A stretch of DNA of 64,000 nucleotides from Bacillus safensis FO-36b (GCF_000691165.1 NZ_ASJD01000001.1:804221-868220); one strand, 5' to 3'; shown: positions 23,116-33,358, counted from the first letter of the stretch. Made by a program: numbers and translations. The notes: generated from the letters alone by a model not told the origin.

Positions 23116-24723
23116 ATGAAGATTACCAATCCAGTGCTCAAAGGGTTTAACCCCGATCCAAGTATTTGCCGTGTTGGAGAAGATTATTATATGGCCGTCT
23201 CTACATTTGAATGGTTCCCAGGGGTACAAATTTATCATTCGAAGGATCTCGTCCATTGGCGCCTTGCTGCGCGTCCTTTGCAAAAAACGTCGCAGCTGGA
23301 TATGAAAGGAAATCCTGATTCTGGCGGAGTATGGGCGCCGTGCTTAAGCTATGCCGATGGACAGTTTTGGCTTATTTATTCAGATATCAAAGTAGTGGAT
23401 GGTCCATTTAAAGACGGTCATAATTATTTGGTCACGGCAAGCGAAGTGGACGGCGATTGGAGTGAACCGATCCGGCTCAACAGCTCCGGCTTTGATCCAT
23501 CTTTATTCCATGATCAAAGCGGGAAGAAATACGTCTTAAATATGCTGTGGGATCATAGGGAAAAGCATCATTCCTTTGCAGGTATTGCCTTGCAGGAATA
23601 TAGTGTGGCTGAAAAGAAGCTCATCGGTCGAAGGAAGGTCATTTTTAAAGGCACACCGATTAAACTGACAGAAGCGCCGCATCTGTATCATATCGGTGAC
23701 TACTACTATTTATTAACGGCAGAAGGAGGTACCAGGTATGAGCATGCAGCAACGATCGCCCGTTCCTCACATATTGAAGGGCCTTATGAGGTTCATCCTG
23801 ATAACCCGATCTTAAGTGCCTTCCACGCGCCTGAACATCCGCTTCAAAAATGCGGGCATGCTTCAATCGTTCAAACGCATACAAATGAATGGTATCTCGC
23901 TCATCTCACTGGCCGTCCGATTCAATCAAACAAGGAATCTATTTTTCAACAGAGAGGGTGGTGTCCTTTAGGAAGAGAAACAGCGATCCAAAAGCTTGAA
24001 TGGAAGGATGGCTGGCCTTATGTTGTAGGCGGAAAGGAGGGGACGCTTGAGGTTGAAGCGCCAAAGATCGAAGAAAAGGTTTTTGCACCAACCTATCATA
24101 CAGTCGATGAATTTAGAGAATCAACACTAAATAGACACTTCCAAACATTAAGAATTCCGTTTACCGATCAGATTGGTTCGTTAACGGAGAAACATCAGCA
24201 TTTAAGGTTATTCGGCCGCGAATCTTTAACGTCTAAGTTTACCCAAGCATTTGTTGCAAGACGCTGGCAAAGCTTTTATTTTGAAGCAGAGACAGCTGTT
24301 TCGTTCTTCCCAGAAAACTTTCAGCAATCAGCTGGTCTTGTGAATTATTATAATACGGAAAACTGGACAGCACTCCAGGTGACATATGATGAGGAACTTG
24401 GCCGCACGCTTGAACTATCTGTCTGTGAAAACCTTGCCTTTTCTCAGCCATTGGCACATAAAATCATCATTCCAGAGGAGGTCACTTATGTCTATTTAAA
24501 AGTGACCGTTCGGAAAGAGACATATAAATATTCTTATTCATTTGATCAGAAAGAGTGGAAGGAAATTGATGTACCGCTTGAATCCATCCATTTATCCGAT
24601 GATTTTATTCGAGGCGGGGGGTTTTTTACAGGGGCATTTGTCGGTATGCAGTGCCAAGATACAAGCGGCGAGCGTCTTCCTGCTGATTTTCACTATTTTC
24701 GCTATGAGGAAACAGATGAATAA
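23116..24723 (+). CDS. xynB: XynB, GH43 beta-xylosidase
   Basis: This 535-residue intracellular beta-1,4-xylosidase has no signal peptide. The N-terminal five-bladed propeller of GH43 (about 1-320) opens with [20 protein letters not shown], containing the catalytic-base aspartate near residue 14. The general acid lies in the [10 protein letters not shown] region. A C-terminal beta-sandwich (about 330-535) contains [19 protein letters not shown]. It matches B. subtilis XynB (533 aa). It releases xylose from imported xylo-oligosaccharides, and shares the xynP promoter. Confidence 0.93.
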   Translation: MKITNPVLKGFNPDPSICRVGEDYYMAVSTFEWFPGVQIYHSKDLVHWRLAARPLQKTSQLDMKGNPDSGGVWAPCLSYADGQFWLIYSDIKVVDGPFKDGHNYLVTASEVDGDWSEPIRLNSSGFDPSLFHDQSGKKYVLNMLWDHREKHHSFAGIALQEYSVAEKKLIGRRKVIFKGTPIKLTEAPHLYHIGDYYYLLTAEGGTRYEHAATIARSSHIEGPYEVHPDNPILSAFHAPEHPLQKCGHASIVQTHTNEWYLAHLTGRPIQSNKESIFQQRGWCPLGRETAIQKLEWKDGWPYVVGGKEGTLEVEAPKIEEKVFAPTYHTVDEFRESTLNRHFQTLRIPFTDQIGSLTEKHQHLRLFGRESLTSKFTQAFVARRWQSFYFEAETAVSFFPENFQQSAGLVNYYNTENWTALQVTYDEELGRTLELSVCENLAFSQPLAHKIIIPEEVTYVYLKVTVRKETYKYSYSFDQKEWKEIDVPLESIHLSDDFIRGGGFFTGAFVGMQCQDTSGERLPADFHYFRYEETDE

Positions 24724-24756
24724 AAAAAGACAACCGCTACGGGCTGTCTCTTTTTG
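24722..24756. terminator. Terminator between convergent xynB and xylR
   Basis: AGACAaCC pairs with GGgcTGTCT around a 6-nt loop, flanked by an A-run and TTTTT. An imperfect stem. Confidence 0.6.
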
Positions 24757-24769
24757 AAAAATAAATAGG

Positions 24770-25930
24770 TCATGTTGTGAGGGTGGCATCTTGCAGAAAA
24801 GCTTCTATGACAAGAGATGTCATCCCCAATACTGGTGCATTGTGTCCTAATGATGAAGGGAGCAGCTCTACATGTGAGCTGAATTGCGTATCCATTCGTG
24901 AGGATACCTCCTCCCCAATCACATGTAGAACCGCCTGATGTGATTCGATCACTTTGTTTCTTAAAATAATGGCTTGCGGGTTAAAGGTATGCAGGACGTT
25001 TGTGAGACCGACACCAAGGTAAAAGCCAAAGTTGCGCAGGGCATTGAGCGTTTTCATATCATTTAACTTGGCCAGCTGTTCCAGGTCTTGATGGGAGATG
25101 TGCTGATCATCTGTTTGAAGAGACTGAAACAAGGCTTTCTCAGAAGCATACAATTCCCAGCATCCACGGTTCCCGCAGCTGCATGTCGGTCCGTTAAAAT
25201 CGATTGTCATATGTCCCATTTCACCAGAAAAGCCATACGCTCCTCTGTATAAATGATGATTGATGATGATTCCAATCCCGATGCCAGTGCCGATGCTTGC
25301 ATAGATCAAATGATCATAATGTTTAGCGGCACCAAAGATTTTTTCACCATATGCACCGGCATTTGCTTCATTTTCAATGAAGATCGGTACTTGGAATGTC
25401 TCTTGGAGCGTGGTTTTCAGATCAACATTTTTCCATTTTGAATGAGGCGTAAACACGATTTGTTCACCTGCATCCACTAAACCATGTATGCATAGGCCAA
25501 TGCCAATGAGCCCGTATGGGGAAGAGGGCATTTGTGTGATGAGCTGCTGTATTAATTCAATTAATTTACGTATTGTGACCTCAGGAGAGCTGGGTGGGAG
25601 CTTGATCTGCTCTTCGTAAAGAATGGACCCTTCAAGATCAGTTAATATGCCATTGACATAATCAACGCCGACATCGATCCCAATGGAGCAGCCAGCACGT
25701 TTATTAAACATTAGTAAAACCGGTCTTCTCCCGCCGCTAGACTCACCTTGACCGATTTCATAGACAAGATGTTCTTTCATTAATGTACTTACTTGAGAAG
25801 AAACAGTCGATTTATTTAATCCAGTGCGTTCAGATAATTTTGCTCTCGAAATGGGCGCATGCTGGAGAATTTCTTTTAATAATAGTTTTTGATTTATTTT
25901 TTTTACAAAGTTCTGATCAGCGATATCCAC
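24770..25930 (-). CDS. xylR: XylR, ROK-family xylose repressor
   Basis: This 386-residue repressor has an N-terminal winged HTH (ISRAKLSERTGLNKSTVSSQVSTL, about 23-46) and a C-terminal ROK domain. The ROK part shows IGIDVGVDYVNGILTDLEG, IENEANAGAYGEK and the zinc/ROK signature CSCGNRGCWELYASEKA. GTG 25930 is chosen over GTG 25939 because GGAG is then 8 nt away, and the protein then begins MDIADQNFVKKINQKLL as in B. subtilis XylR. The gene is divergent from xylA and between the two xylose-regulated operons. A perfect -10 (TATAAT) for xylR is seen on the minus strand at 26022-26027. Confidence 0.93.
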   Translation of the reverse strand: MDIADQNFVKKINQKLLLKEILQHAPISRAKLSERTGLNKSTVSSQVSTLMKEHLVYEIGQGESSGGRRPVLLMFNKRAGCSIGIDVGVDYVNGILTDLEGSILYEEQIKLPPSSPEVTIRKLIELIQQLITQMPSSPYGLIGIGLCIHGLVDAGEQIVFTPHSKWKNVDLKTTLQETFQVPIFIENEANAGAYGEKIFGAAKHYDHLIYASIGTGIGIGIIINHHLYRGAYGFSGEMGHMTIDFNGPTCSCGNRGCWELYASEKALFQSLQTDDQHISHQDLEQLAKLNDMKTLNALRNFGFYLGVGLTNVLHTFNPQAIILRNKVIESHQAVLHVIGEEVSSRMDTQFSSHVELLPSSLGHNAPVLGMTSLVIEAFLQDATLTT

Positions 25931-26093
25931 GTTATCCACTCCATTTGTTTCGTCTTTAGATTAAGTTGAGAAGAGCTGCTTTTTTCAGCATGTATTTAGT
26001 AAGATAAATGATTTTAACTTTATTATAACGAAAATATTTTTAAAAAACTAAAAAATATGGAAAATTCAAAGTGATTTTTTCATAGATTGATCA

Positions 26094-26118
26094 TTAGTTT
26101 GTTGAATCAACTTACAAA
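26094..26118 (+). promoter_or_regulatory. XylR operator upstream of xylA
   Basis: TTAGTTTGTTGAATCAAC, followed by an imperfect right arm (TTACAAA), resembles the XylR box at 21468 and lies 23 bp upstream of xylA. The left half is perfect; the right half is degenerate, so affinity may be lower than at xynP. Confidence 0.65.
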
Positions 26119-26140
26119 GTGTACTCAGGAGGAATGAAGA

Positions 26141-27478
26141 ATGACCAAATCAAATATGAAAACGTTATACAGCTTAGAAGGAATCGGCAAAATTCAATAT
26201 GAAGGAAAACAATCAAAAAATCCACTCGCCTTTCAATACTATAATCCAAGCGAAGTGATTGGCGGAAAAACAATGAAAGACCACCTGCGTTTTTCAGTCG
26301 CTTATTGGCATACATTAACTGCTGATGGAACAGACATGTTTGGAACTGGCACGATGCAAAGAGCGTGGGACTCTTATAGCGGAATGGATTTAGCAAAAGC
26401 TAGATTGGAAGTCGCCTTTCAGCTTTTTGACCTGTTGGATGTTCCGTATTTTTCATTCCATGATCGTGACATCGCGCCAGAGGGGGAGACGCTTCAAGAG
26501 ACCAATCAACAATTAGACATCATTTTAGAAAGAATGAAAGAATACATGAAGCAAAGCGGAGTAAAGCTGCTGTGGAACACGGCCAATATGTTCAAGCATC
26601 CTAGATTTGTACACGGTGCTGCGACATCTTGTCATGCAGATGTCTTTGCCTATGCGGCCGCACAGGTCAAAAAAGGCATTGAAACCGCCAAAGAACTCGG
26701 TGCAGAAAATTATGTTTTCTGGGGTGGACGAGAAGGGTACGATACGCTGCTCAATACAGATATGAAAAGAGAGCTTGATCACATGGCGGCTTTCTTGCAT
26801 ATGGCTGTTGAATATGCAAAAGAAATTGGGTACACTGGCCAATTTTTAATCGAACCAAAACCAAAGGAACCAACCACTCATCAATACGACACAGATGCAG
26901 CGACATCCATCGCCTTTTTAAAACAATACGGATTAGATTCCCATTTCAAATTAAATATCGAGGCCAATCATGCGACACTGGCCGGCCATACGTTTGAGCA
27001 TGAATTACGTGTCGCAAGAATTCATGGGCTGCTCGGTTCTGTTGATGCAAACCAAGGAAATTCGCTTCTTGGGTGGGATACAGATGAATTTCCAACCGAT
27101 CTGTATGCCACAACTCTTGCCATGTATGAAATTCTGCAAAATGGCGGTCTAGGGTCTGGCGGCCTCAATTTTGATGCAAAAGTGAGAAGAGCTTCCTTTG
27201 AACTTGAAGATATTTTATATGCCCATATTGCCGGGATGGATGCATTCGCAAAAGGACTGCGGGTCGCTCATAGACTCATAGAAGACCGTGTGTTTGAAGA
27301 TGTTATAAAGCACCGGTATCGCAGCTTTTCTGAAGGAATTGGACGTGATATTTCAGAAGGAAAGGCAAACTTTCATACATTAGAAGAATATGCGCTGAAA
27401 CATCCTTTGATCAGAAACGAATCGGGAAGAGAGGAACAGCTGAAAGCCCGTTTAAATCAATACTTGTTAGAAGATTAA
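26141..27478 (+). CDS. xylA: XylA, xylose isomerase
   Basis: This 445-residue TIM-barrel enzyme converts D-xylose to D-xylulose using two divalent metals. Motifs visible are [11 protein letters not shown] with the catalytic histidine, [31 protein letters not shown] (metal-binding glutamate) and [20 protein letters not shown]. Length and pattern match group II xylose isomerases of B. subtilis and relatives. ATG 26141 follows CAGGAGGAATG. It is the first gene of xylA-xylB, with xynA further downstream. Confidence 0.95.
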   Translation: MTKSNMKTLYSLEGIGKIQYEGKQSKNPLAFQYYNPSEVIGGKTMKDHLRFSVAYWHTLTADGTDMFGTGTMQRAWDSYSGMDLAKARLEVAFQLFDLLDVPYFSFHDRDIAPEGETLQETNQQLDIILERMKEYMKQSGVKLLWNTANMFKHPRFVHGAATSCHADVFAYAAAQVKKGIETAKELGAENYVFWGGREGYDTLLNTDMKRELDHMAAFLHMAVEYAKEIGYTGQFLIEPKPKEPTTHQYDTDAATSIAFLKQYGLDSHFKLNIEANHATLAGHTFEHELRVARIHGLLGSVDANQGNSLLGWDTDEFPTDLYATTLAMYEILQNGGLGSGGLNFDAKVRRASFELEDILYAHIAGMDAFAKGLRVAHRLIEDRVFEDVIKHRYRSFSEGIGRDISEGKANFHTLEEYALKHPLIRNESGREEQLKARLNQYLLED

Positions 27479-27513
27479 TTGAAGGGGCTGACCTGTTTTG
27501 AAGGAGTGAAAAC

Positions 27514-29013
27514 ATGAAATATGTGATGGGAATTGATCTTGGAACAAGCGGGGTCAAGGCGATATTAGTGGATGAGAGCGGGAAGGTGTGCTGCGAAGCC
27601 TCTAAGCCGTACCGGCTCATTCAAGAGAAGCCTGGATATTGTGAGCAGCACCCCGAGGATTGGGTAAAGCAGACAATGGCTGCGATGAAAGAACTGATGG
27701 CAAAGCAGCCTGTTCATTCAAGACGAGTTGAAGGCATCAGCTTTTCCGGCCAGATGCATGGATTAGTTCTTTTAAATGAATCTCGCGAAGTGCTCCGCCC
27801 TGCAATTTTATGGAATGATACACGGACGACAGCACAATGTACGCACATGACAAAAAAGCTGGGAGACCGGCTGCAAAAGATCACAAAAAACCAGGCGTTA
27901 GAAGGATTCACACTGCCAAAATTGTTATGGGTAAAGGAACATGAACCACATATTGATCAGCAAATCGACATGTTTTTACTCCCAAAAGATTATGTCAGAT
28001 TTCGTTTAACAGGCGCAGTCCATATGGATTATTCTGATGCGGCTGGCACCTTGCTGTTAAATATCGGCGAACAGACGTGGAGTGAGAAGATTTGTCAGGC
28101 GTTTGATATTTCTCCTCACATTTGCCCGCCGCTTGTCACATCAGAGGCGGAGGTTGGTACACTTTTGCCGCACATTGCACGTGAAGTTGGGATGAAAGAA
28201 GGCGCAAAGGTTTTTGCCGGCGGGGCAGATAATGCCTGCGGAGCAATTGGTGCTGGCATCTTGTCCTCTGACCGCACGTTATGCAGTATCGGCACATCTG
28301 GGGTCATTCTCTCCTATGAAGAGGATTATGAAAGGGAGCTTCAAGGGAATTTGCATTTGTTTCATCATGCAAAAAAAGACGCTTTTTACACAATGGGTGT
28401 CACCCTTTCAGCAGGATATAGCCTGAACTGGGCAAAACACTTACTGGCTCCTGAGGAATCGTTTCAGTCACTTTTAGAAGGTGCGGCTCATGTTGCACCA
28501 GGAGCGAAAGGATTGCTCTTTACACCCTATTTAGTCGGGGAAAGAACACCTCATGCGGATTCGATCATTCGCGGCAGCTTGATTGGATTAGACAGCAGGC
28601 ATGAAAGGGCACATGTTGTCAGAGCAGTGTTAGAGGGAATTACCTTTTCGCTAAATGAATCTATCGCATTATTCCGGCAGGCAGGAAAAAACATAGATTC
28701 TATTGTATCTATTGGCGGCGGTGCGAGAAGCCGGACATGGCTTCAAATGCAAGCAGACATTTTTCAGGCTGAAGTCATCCAGTTAGACAATGAACAAGGG
28801 CCCGCCTTAGGTGCAGCGATGCTTGCCGCAGTTGGCTGCGAATGGTATCCGTCACTTGAAGTATGTGCACATCAGTTGATCCATCAAGCTGCTGTTTATG
28901 AGCCAAATCAGCCGCACGCAGAAGTATATGCCGATCTATTTCATTTGTATCAAAGGATTTATACACAAACAAAAGACATCCATGCCGGGCTAAATCAGTA
29001 TCGTTCCATCTAG
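27514..29013 (+). CDS. xylB: XylB, xylulokinase (FGGY family)
   Basis: This 499-residue kinase phosphorylates D-xylulose to xylulose 5-phosphate. It shows the N-terminal phosphate-binding loop GIDLGTSGVKAILVDESG, the substrate-binding SGQMHGLVLL, the catalytic-base region FAGGADNACGAIGAG and C-terminal IGGGARSRTWLQMQADIF. It follows xylA by 35 bp with AAGGAG upstream of ATG 27514. It completes the pathway from xylan oligomers to the pentose phosphate pathway. Confidence 0.95.
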   Translation: MKYVMGIDLGTSGVKAILVDESGKVCCEASKPYRLIQEKPGYCEQHPEDWVKQTMAAMKELMAKQPVHSRRVEGISFSGQMHGLVLLNESREVLRPAILWNDTRTTAQCTHMTKKLGDRLQKITKNQALEGFTLPKLLWVKEHEPHIDQQIDMFLLPKDYVRFRLTGAVHMDYSDAAGTLLLNIGEQTWSEKICQAFDISPHICPPLVTSEAEVGTLLPHIAREVGMKEGAKVFAGGADNACGAIGAGILSSDRTLCSIGTSGVILSYEEDYERELQGNLHLFHHAKKDAFYTMGVTLSAGYSLNWAKHLLAPEESFQSLLEGAAHVAPGAKGLLFTPYLVGERTPHADSIIRGSLIGLDSRHERAHVVRAVLEGITFSLNESIALFRQAGKNIDSIVSIGGGARSRTWLQMQADIFQAEVIQLDNEQGPALGAAMLAAVGCEWYPSLEVCAHQLIHQAAVYEPNQPHAEVYADLFHLYQRIYTQTKDIHAGLNQYRSI

Positions 29014-29025
29014 CAGAAAGGGCTG

Positions 29026-29079
29026 CATGAAAGGAGGTGATGGGTTTTTCATCTTAGGGATGACAGAACAATACGGATG
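29026..29079 (+). promoter_or_regulatory. Extended Shine-Dalgarno with 17-codon leader upstream of xynA
   Basis: GAAAGGAGGTGAT (29029-29041) is complementary to 13 nt of the 16S rRNA 3' end, yet no gene starts at the right distance after it. It lies inside a possible 17-codon frame (ATG 29026, stop 29077-29079) whose stop overlaps ATG 29077 of the extended xynA frame. It may serve as an mRNA-stabilising ribosome site (like STAB-SD of cry3A) or a standby site. Confidence 0.4.
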
Positions 29080-29100
29080 AAAAAAGGAGAGGGATGGAAA

Positions 29101-29784
29101 ATGAAATTGAAAAGATTGAGGCTGTTGTTTGTGATGTGTATTGGATTTGTGCTGACACTGACGGCTGTGCCAGCTCATGCGGAAACGATTTATGATAATA
29201 GGATAGGGACACACAGCGGATACGATTTTGAATTATGGAAGGATTACGGAAATACCTCGATGACACTCAATAACGGCGGGGCATTTAGTGCAAGCTGGAA
29301 CAATATTGGAAATGCCTTATTTCGAAAAGGAAAGAAGTTTGATTCCACTAAAACTCATCATCAACTTGGCAACATCTCCATCAACTACAACGCAGCCTTT
29401 AACCCGGGCGGGAATTCCTATTTATGTGTCTATGGCTGGACACAATCTCCATTAGCTGAATACTACATTGTTGAGTCATGGGGCACATATCGTCCAACAG
29501 GAACGTATAAAGGATCATTTTATGCCGATGGAGGCACATATGACATATATGAAACGCTCCGTGTCAATCAGCCTTCTATCATTGGAGACGCTACCTTCAA
29601 ACAATATTGGAGTGTACGTCAAACAAAACGCACAAGCGGAACTGTCTCCGTCAGTGAGCATTTTAAAAAATGGGAAAGCTTAGGCATGCCAATGGGAAAA
29701 ATGTATGAAACAGCATTAACTGTAGAAGGCTACCGAAGCAACGGAAGTGCGAATGTCATGACGAATCAGCTGATGATTCGATAA
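29101..29784 (+). CDS. xynA: XynA, secreted GH11 endo-1,4-beta-xylanase
   Basis: This 227-residue secreted enzyme has a signal peptide at about 1-27 ([20 protein letters not shown], cleavage after AHA). The GH11 jelly roll follows, with the nucleophile glutamate in [14 protein letters not shown] and the acid/base glutamate in [13 protein letters not shown]. The mature part is nearly the recalled B. pumilus XynA. ATG 29101 follows GGAGAGGG; an in-frame ATG at 29077 would add eight hydrophilic residues before the signal peptide and is less likely. It may be read from xylA-xylB or from an unseen promoter. It ends MTNQLMIR, slightly different from the recalled B. pumilus C-terminus. Confidence 0.95.
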   Translation: MKLKRLRLLFVMCIGFVLTLTAVPAHAETIYDNRIGTHSGYDFELWKDYGNTSMTLNNGGAFSASWNNIGNALFRKGKKFDSTKTHHQLGNISINYNAAFNPGGNSYLCVYGWTQSPLAEYYIVESWGTYRPTGTYKGSFYADGGTYDIYETLRVNQPSIIGDATFKQYWSVRQTKRTSGTVSVSEHFKKWESLGMPMGKMYETALTVEGYRSNGSANVMTNQLMIR

Positions 29785-29793
29785 AAGCATATG

Positions 29794-29826
29794 AAAAAAG
29801 CCAGCAAAAAACGGCTGGCTTTTTTC
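29794..29826. terminator. Bidirectional terminator between xynA and yoaE
   Basis: AAAAAGCCAGC pairs with GCTGGCTTTTT around a short loop, with A- and T-runs on either side. Confidence 0.85.
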
Positions 29827-31868
29827 TATGATAATTTTTCAACTTCCACTCTGCCAGAAAAGAACGTCGCGCCGCCGCCCATATCTGCCAATCGATCAGG
29901 TGTTAATCCATTCACTAAATGCTTTTTGCCTTTTTGATCTGCCCATAATCCTTGACTGACCACAACACCAGATAATACATTTTGACCGACTGACACGACA
30001 AGCTCACACTCTCCTCGATCGTTCAGCACACGGACCATGTCACCATCTTCAATCTTTCTTTCCTTTGCATCTTGTTCATTCATGTGAAGCTTCGGAAATT
30101 TCTCAAGCTTTTGATGCTTTTCATGAAGTGAGAAGGTGGAGTTCAGAAAATTATGGTTCGGTCCCGGTATAAAGGTAAGTGGATAATCGCTTTCCTGATA
30201 AAGGGGCACATAGGTTGGAAGTGCTGGATACCCGTCTTTTTTCATTTGTTCAGAATAAAGCTCAATTTTCCCGCTTGGGGTTTGAAGCTTTAATTCCTGG
30301 AAAGGTCCACGTTTTGCTTTGATCCATTTCTTTTCTTTTAATGCTTCGTATGAAATGTCCTCATAATGCGGATTTTCTGGATGATGAAGAGCTTGTTCCA
30401 TGAGCTCAGCATCTGTCTCGCGGAAGGCTTCATCTTCAAAGCCCATCGCATGGGCTAGCAGGCGGAATACTTCAGTATTGGATTTGCTTTCTCCGTAGCG
30501 TTCTATCACTGGCTCCTGAATTTGAATATAATGATGCCAATATGATGTATAGAAATCCTCGTTTTCAAAGGCAGATGTCGCTGGCAGAACAATGTCTGCA
30601 TACGCCGCTGTTTCTGTTAGAAATAAATCATGAACCACTGTAAATAAATCCTCTCTCAGCAAACCTTTTCTGACTTTATTCGCTTCAGGTGTTACAACCG
30701 CTGGGTTGCACGAGTAGATAAAGAGAGAATCAACGGAAGGCTCTGCGCTTGTCAGCACGCTGCCCAGCTGATTCATATTAAATGATCTAGGCGTGCGTTC
30801 TTTTAATAAATCCGGCCGCTGAAGAGCTGTTTCATTATAGCTGAGAAAAGAAGAGTTTGATTTCATTGCTCCGCCGCCCTTGTGCAGCCATTGACCAGTC
30901 AGGGCAGGGAGGCAGGAAATGGTTCTAATACTCATCCCGCCATTATCATGGTGCTGCAAACCATTCCCAATGCGAATAAGAGAGGGTGATGTCTCAGCGT
31001 ACATTCTTGCAAGTGTAATGATGTCGCCTTTAGGGACACCCGTGATTCGCTCAACTGTGTCTGGATCATACTGCTTTACATGCTCGCGCAGCTCTTTATG
31101 GCCGACCGTGTAAGTCTCTAAAAAGGCTTCATCTGTACGTTCCTCTTTAAAAAGGACATGCATGATGCCAAGGGCAAGCGCACTGTCAGTACCAGGACGA
31201 AGCGGAATGAACCAATCTGCCATCCGGCCGGTTTGGTTCTTGTGAACATCAATCACGACAATCTTAGCTCCTTGCTTTCGCGCTTTTTGTGCCAAGGTGA
31301 TTTGGTGCATATTGGTCGACACAGCATTGATGCCCCAAAAGATAAATAGTTTCGTATGAATGGTGTCTTCAGGATCTGTCCCAATGCTTGCGCCCATTGT
31401 ATATTTATAGCCAGTCGTTCCTGCTGACTGACAGATCGTCCGGTCTAACTGGCTTGAACCAAGACGATAAAAAAAGCGGCGGTCCATTCCTTCTGCGTTG
31501 AGATTGCCCATGTTCCCATAGAAGCTGTAAGGCAGAATGCTTTCTGGCCCTTTTTCTTCGATCAGCTTTGTCCATTTTTGACGAATGGTTTCAATGGCTT
31601 CTTCCCACGTAATCGGCACAAACTGTGCTTCGCCTTTTTGGCCAACACGTTTTAAAGGAGTGGTCAGTCTTTTTTCATCATATAAACGTGCTGTGACATT
31701 ACGCACTTTGTTGCATATGTTTCCTTGTGTGACAGGGTGGTCCGGATCTCCCTGCACTTTCACGATCTTTCCATTTTCTTTATGTATTAAAAGACCGCAC
31801 TGATCCGGGCAATCTAACGAACAAACTGATTTGAATATTCCGTCTTTCATCGCTGTATAATCGGTCAT
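29826..31868 (-). CDS. yoaE: YoaE, molybdopterin-guanine-dinucleotide oxidoreductase
   Basis: This 680-residue cytosolic molybdoenzyme of the DMSO-reductase family has an N-terminal [4Fe-4S] site, VCSLDCPDQCGLLIH with a fourth cysteine in GNICNKV. A large Mo-bisMGD domain follows, then the C-terminal dinucleotide-binding domain (MNEQDAKERKIEDGDMVRVL). No Tat signal is seen. ATG 31868 gives exactly the length of B. subtilis YoaE (680 aa); AAAGGAAG lies upstream. The physiological substrate is unknown, and annotation as formate dehydrogenase is only family-level. It is a single gene ending at a bidirectional terminator. Confidence 0.85.
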   Translation of the reverse strand: MTDYTAMKDGIFKSVCSLDCPDQCGLLIHKENGKIVKVQGDPDHPVTQGNICNKVRNVTARLYDEKRLTTPLKRVGQKGEAQFVPITWEEAIETIRQKWTKLIEEKGPESILPYSFYGNMGNLNAEGMDRRFFYRLGSSQLDRTICQSAGTTGYKYTMGASIGTDPEDTIHTKLFIFWGINAVSTNMHQITLAQKARKQGAKIVVIDVHKNQTGRMADWFIPLRPGTDSALALGIMHVLFKEERTDEAFLETYTVGHKELREHVKQYDPDTVERITGVPKGDIITLARMYAETSPSLIRIGNGLQHHDNGGMSIRTISCLPALTGQWLHKGGGAMKSNSSFLSYNETALQRPDLLKERTPRSFNMNQLGSVLTSAEPSVDSLFIYSCNPAVVTPEANKVRKGLLREDLFTVVHDLFLTETAAYADIVLPATSAFENEDFYTSYWHHYIQIQEPVIERYGESKSNTEVFRLLAHAMGFEDEAFRETDAELMEQALHHPENPHYEDISYEALKEKKWIKAKRGPFQELKLQTPSGKIELYSEQMKKDGYPALPTYVPLYQESDYPLTFIPGPNHNFLNSTFSLHEKHQKLEKFPKLHMNEQDAKERKIEDGDMVRVLNDRGECELVVSVGQNVLSGVVVSQGLWADQKGKKHLVNGLTPDRLADMGGGATFFSGRVEVEKLS

Positions 31869-31974
31869 GAGTTTTTGGCTTCCTTTCTTCATTCCGTTAT
31901 CACTTTGTATGGACTTTATTTTAGCATGTTCGGAGGTGGAAGGTAAGAAAGAGATGATGAATTGAAGAAAATGA

Positions 31975-32002
31975 AAAAAAGCCCCTGAAAAAGGGACTTT
32001 TA
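31975..32002 (-). terminator. Terminator of the P450 gene
   Basis: On the minus strand AAAGTCCC pairs with GGGGCTTT (one G-T pair) and is followed by a run of T. It overlaps the stop codon. Confidence 0.65.
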
Positions 32003-33196
32003 AAAACGGGTGACTTGTACAGGAAATTCTTTTACCCCAAAAACAAACGTGCTTTGAATAGGTTTTAGCTGTTCTGCCACGCAGGTGATGTCTTGAAACG
32101 TATGGAGTAAAACGTCAAGCGCAATGTTGCTTTCAAGCCGGGCAAGCGGTGCACCGAGACAAAAATGAATGCCAAATCCAAAGCTCATATGCGGATTTGA
32201 TTTTCGGTCAAGCCGGAACGTATCTGGATCTTCAAACTTCTGTTCATCCCGATTTGCTGAAGCAACCCAGCTGATGAGGTAGTCTCCTTTTTGAATGTGC
32301 GCGCCTGCAATTTCAACATCCTCTGCGGCGATTCGGCCAATGGCTTGAACAGGTGGATAATACCGCAGCGTTTCCTCAGTCAATTGAGGAATAAGAGAGG
32401 GGTCCTGCCGCACTGATTCAGCAATATGCGGCTGCTCTGTCAGCAGTCGTACGGCATTGGTTATTAAATTGGTCGTTGTCTCATTGCCTGCAACGAGTAA
32501 TAGAATACAAAAGCCAAGCAGTTCATTCTCGGTTAAACGCTCTCCATCAATTTCTGCTTGAATGAGAAGCGAGATCAAGTCATCCGCAGGTGTTTCTTTT
32601 CTTTTTTTGATCAAATGAGCAAAATAAATGGACAGCTCCTCTTCAGCGCGTTTCTGCATATCTACAACAGCCTGAATGGCTTCCTTTGATTCATCCTTAG
32701 CACCTGCCACAAGGGCATCGGAATGTTTTTTAATCAGCTCTCTGTCCTGCACCTCTGCACCGAGAAGCTCAGCGATGATCATCACTGGCAGGGGAGCTGC
32801 TAAATCTTGCACAATATCAAACGTACGTTGATCCTTGACTTGATTTAATAGATCATGTGTCAGGTCTTTGATCTTATCTTCTAATTGCTTGATCGCTTTT
32901 GGGGTGAATGCTTTATTCACAAGCGCTCTCATCTTTGTATGTTTTGGAGGATCCATCGTTAAAATACTTGTTTTAGACGTGCTTCTTCCTCGCTGTGAAG
33001 AGAACACTTTAGGCTGCTTTAGAACAGACTGGATATCCGCATATCGAAAAAGATCCCAGCACTTTCTTGTCTCATCATATCTAATATCACTCTCTGCACG
33101 CAGCTCATTGTAAATAGGGAATGGGAAAAGAAGGTCATCGGTAGAACGGATTTCTTTCATTGGAATCACATTGACAAAGTTTTCTTTCACTTTCAT
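32000..33196 (-). CDS. Cytochrome P450, CYP109-like (YjiB-related)
   Basis: This 398-residue soluble bacterial P450 has the I-helix oxygen-binding motif LVAGNETTTNL, the K-helix ExxR in EETLRYYPP, and the heme-ligand loop FGFGIHFCLGAPLARLE with the axial cysteine. The pattern is close to B. subtilis YjiB/CYP109B1 (396 aa), an enzyme that oxidises fatty acids and terpenoids. ATG 33196 is chosen because AAAGGAG lies 8 nt upstream; the frame is open to 33232. No ferredoxin partner is adjacent. A possible cre-like site lies upstream at 33345. Confidence 0.88.
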   Translation of the reverse strand: MKVKENFVNVIPMKEIRSTDDLLFPFPIYNELRAESDIRYDETRKCWDLFRYADIQSVLKQPKVFSSQRGRSTSKTSILTMDPPKHTKMRALVNKAFTPKAIKQLEDKIKDLTHDLLNQVKDQRTFDIVQDLAAPLPVMIIAELLGAEVQDRELIKKHSDALVAGAKDESKEAIQAVVDMQKRAEEELSIYFAHLIKKRKETPADDLISLLIQAEIDGERLTENELLGFCILLLVAGNETTTNLITNAVRLLTEQPHIAESVRQDPSLIPQLTEETLRYYPPVQAIGRIAAEDVEIAGAHIQKGDYLISWVASANRDEQKFEDPDTFRLDRKSNPHMSFGFGIHFCLGAPLARLESNIALDVLLHTFQDITCVAEQLKPIQSTFVFGVKEFPVQVTRF

Positions 33197-33344
33197 TATG
33201 AACGCTCCTTTTTCACATGATTTCTCTTTCACGGTATCACCAGTAAAATATCATTTCAACGGACATGTTTTCTAAAATATGTCAATAGTCTAATCGAAAG
33301 ATTCAAGCACATTCACTATATAGGAAAATAGAAAGTCATTAAAA

Positions 33345-33358
33345 TGAGAGCGCTTTCT
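33345..33358. promoter_or_regulatory. cre-like site upstream of the P450 gene
   Basis: TGAGAGCGCTTTCT keeps the central AGCGCT core and matches the cre palindrome TGAAAGCGCTTTCA at 12 of 14 positions. It lies about 150 bp upstream of the P450 start. Confidence 0.4.

Noticed and set aside
29826..31868. yoaE as part of the xylan operon
   Set aside because: It is on the opposite strand behind a strong bidirectional terminator and is an unrelated molybdoenzyme.
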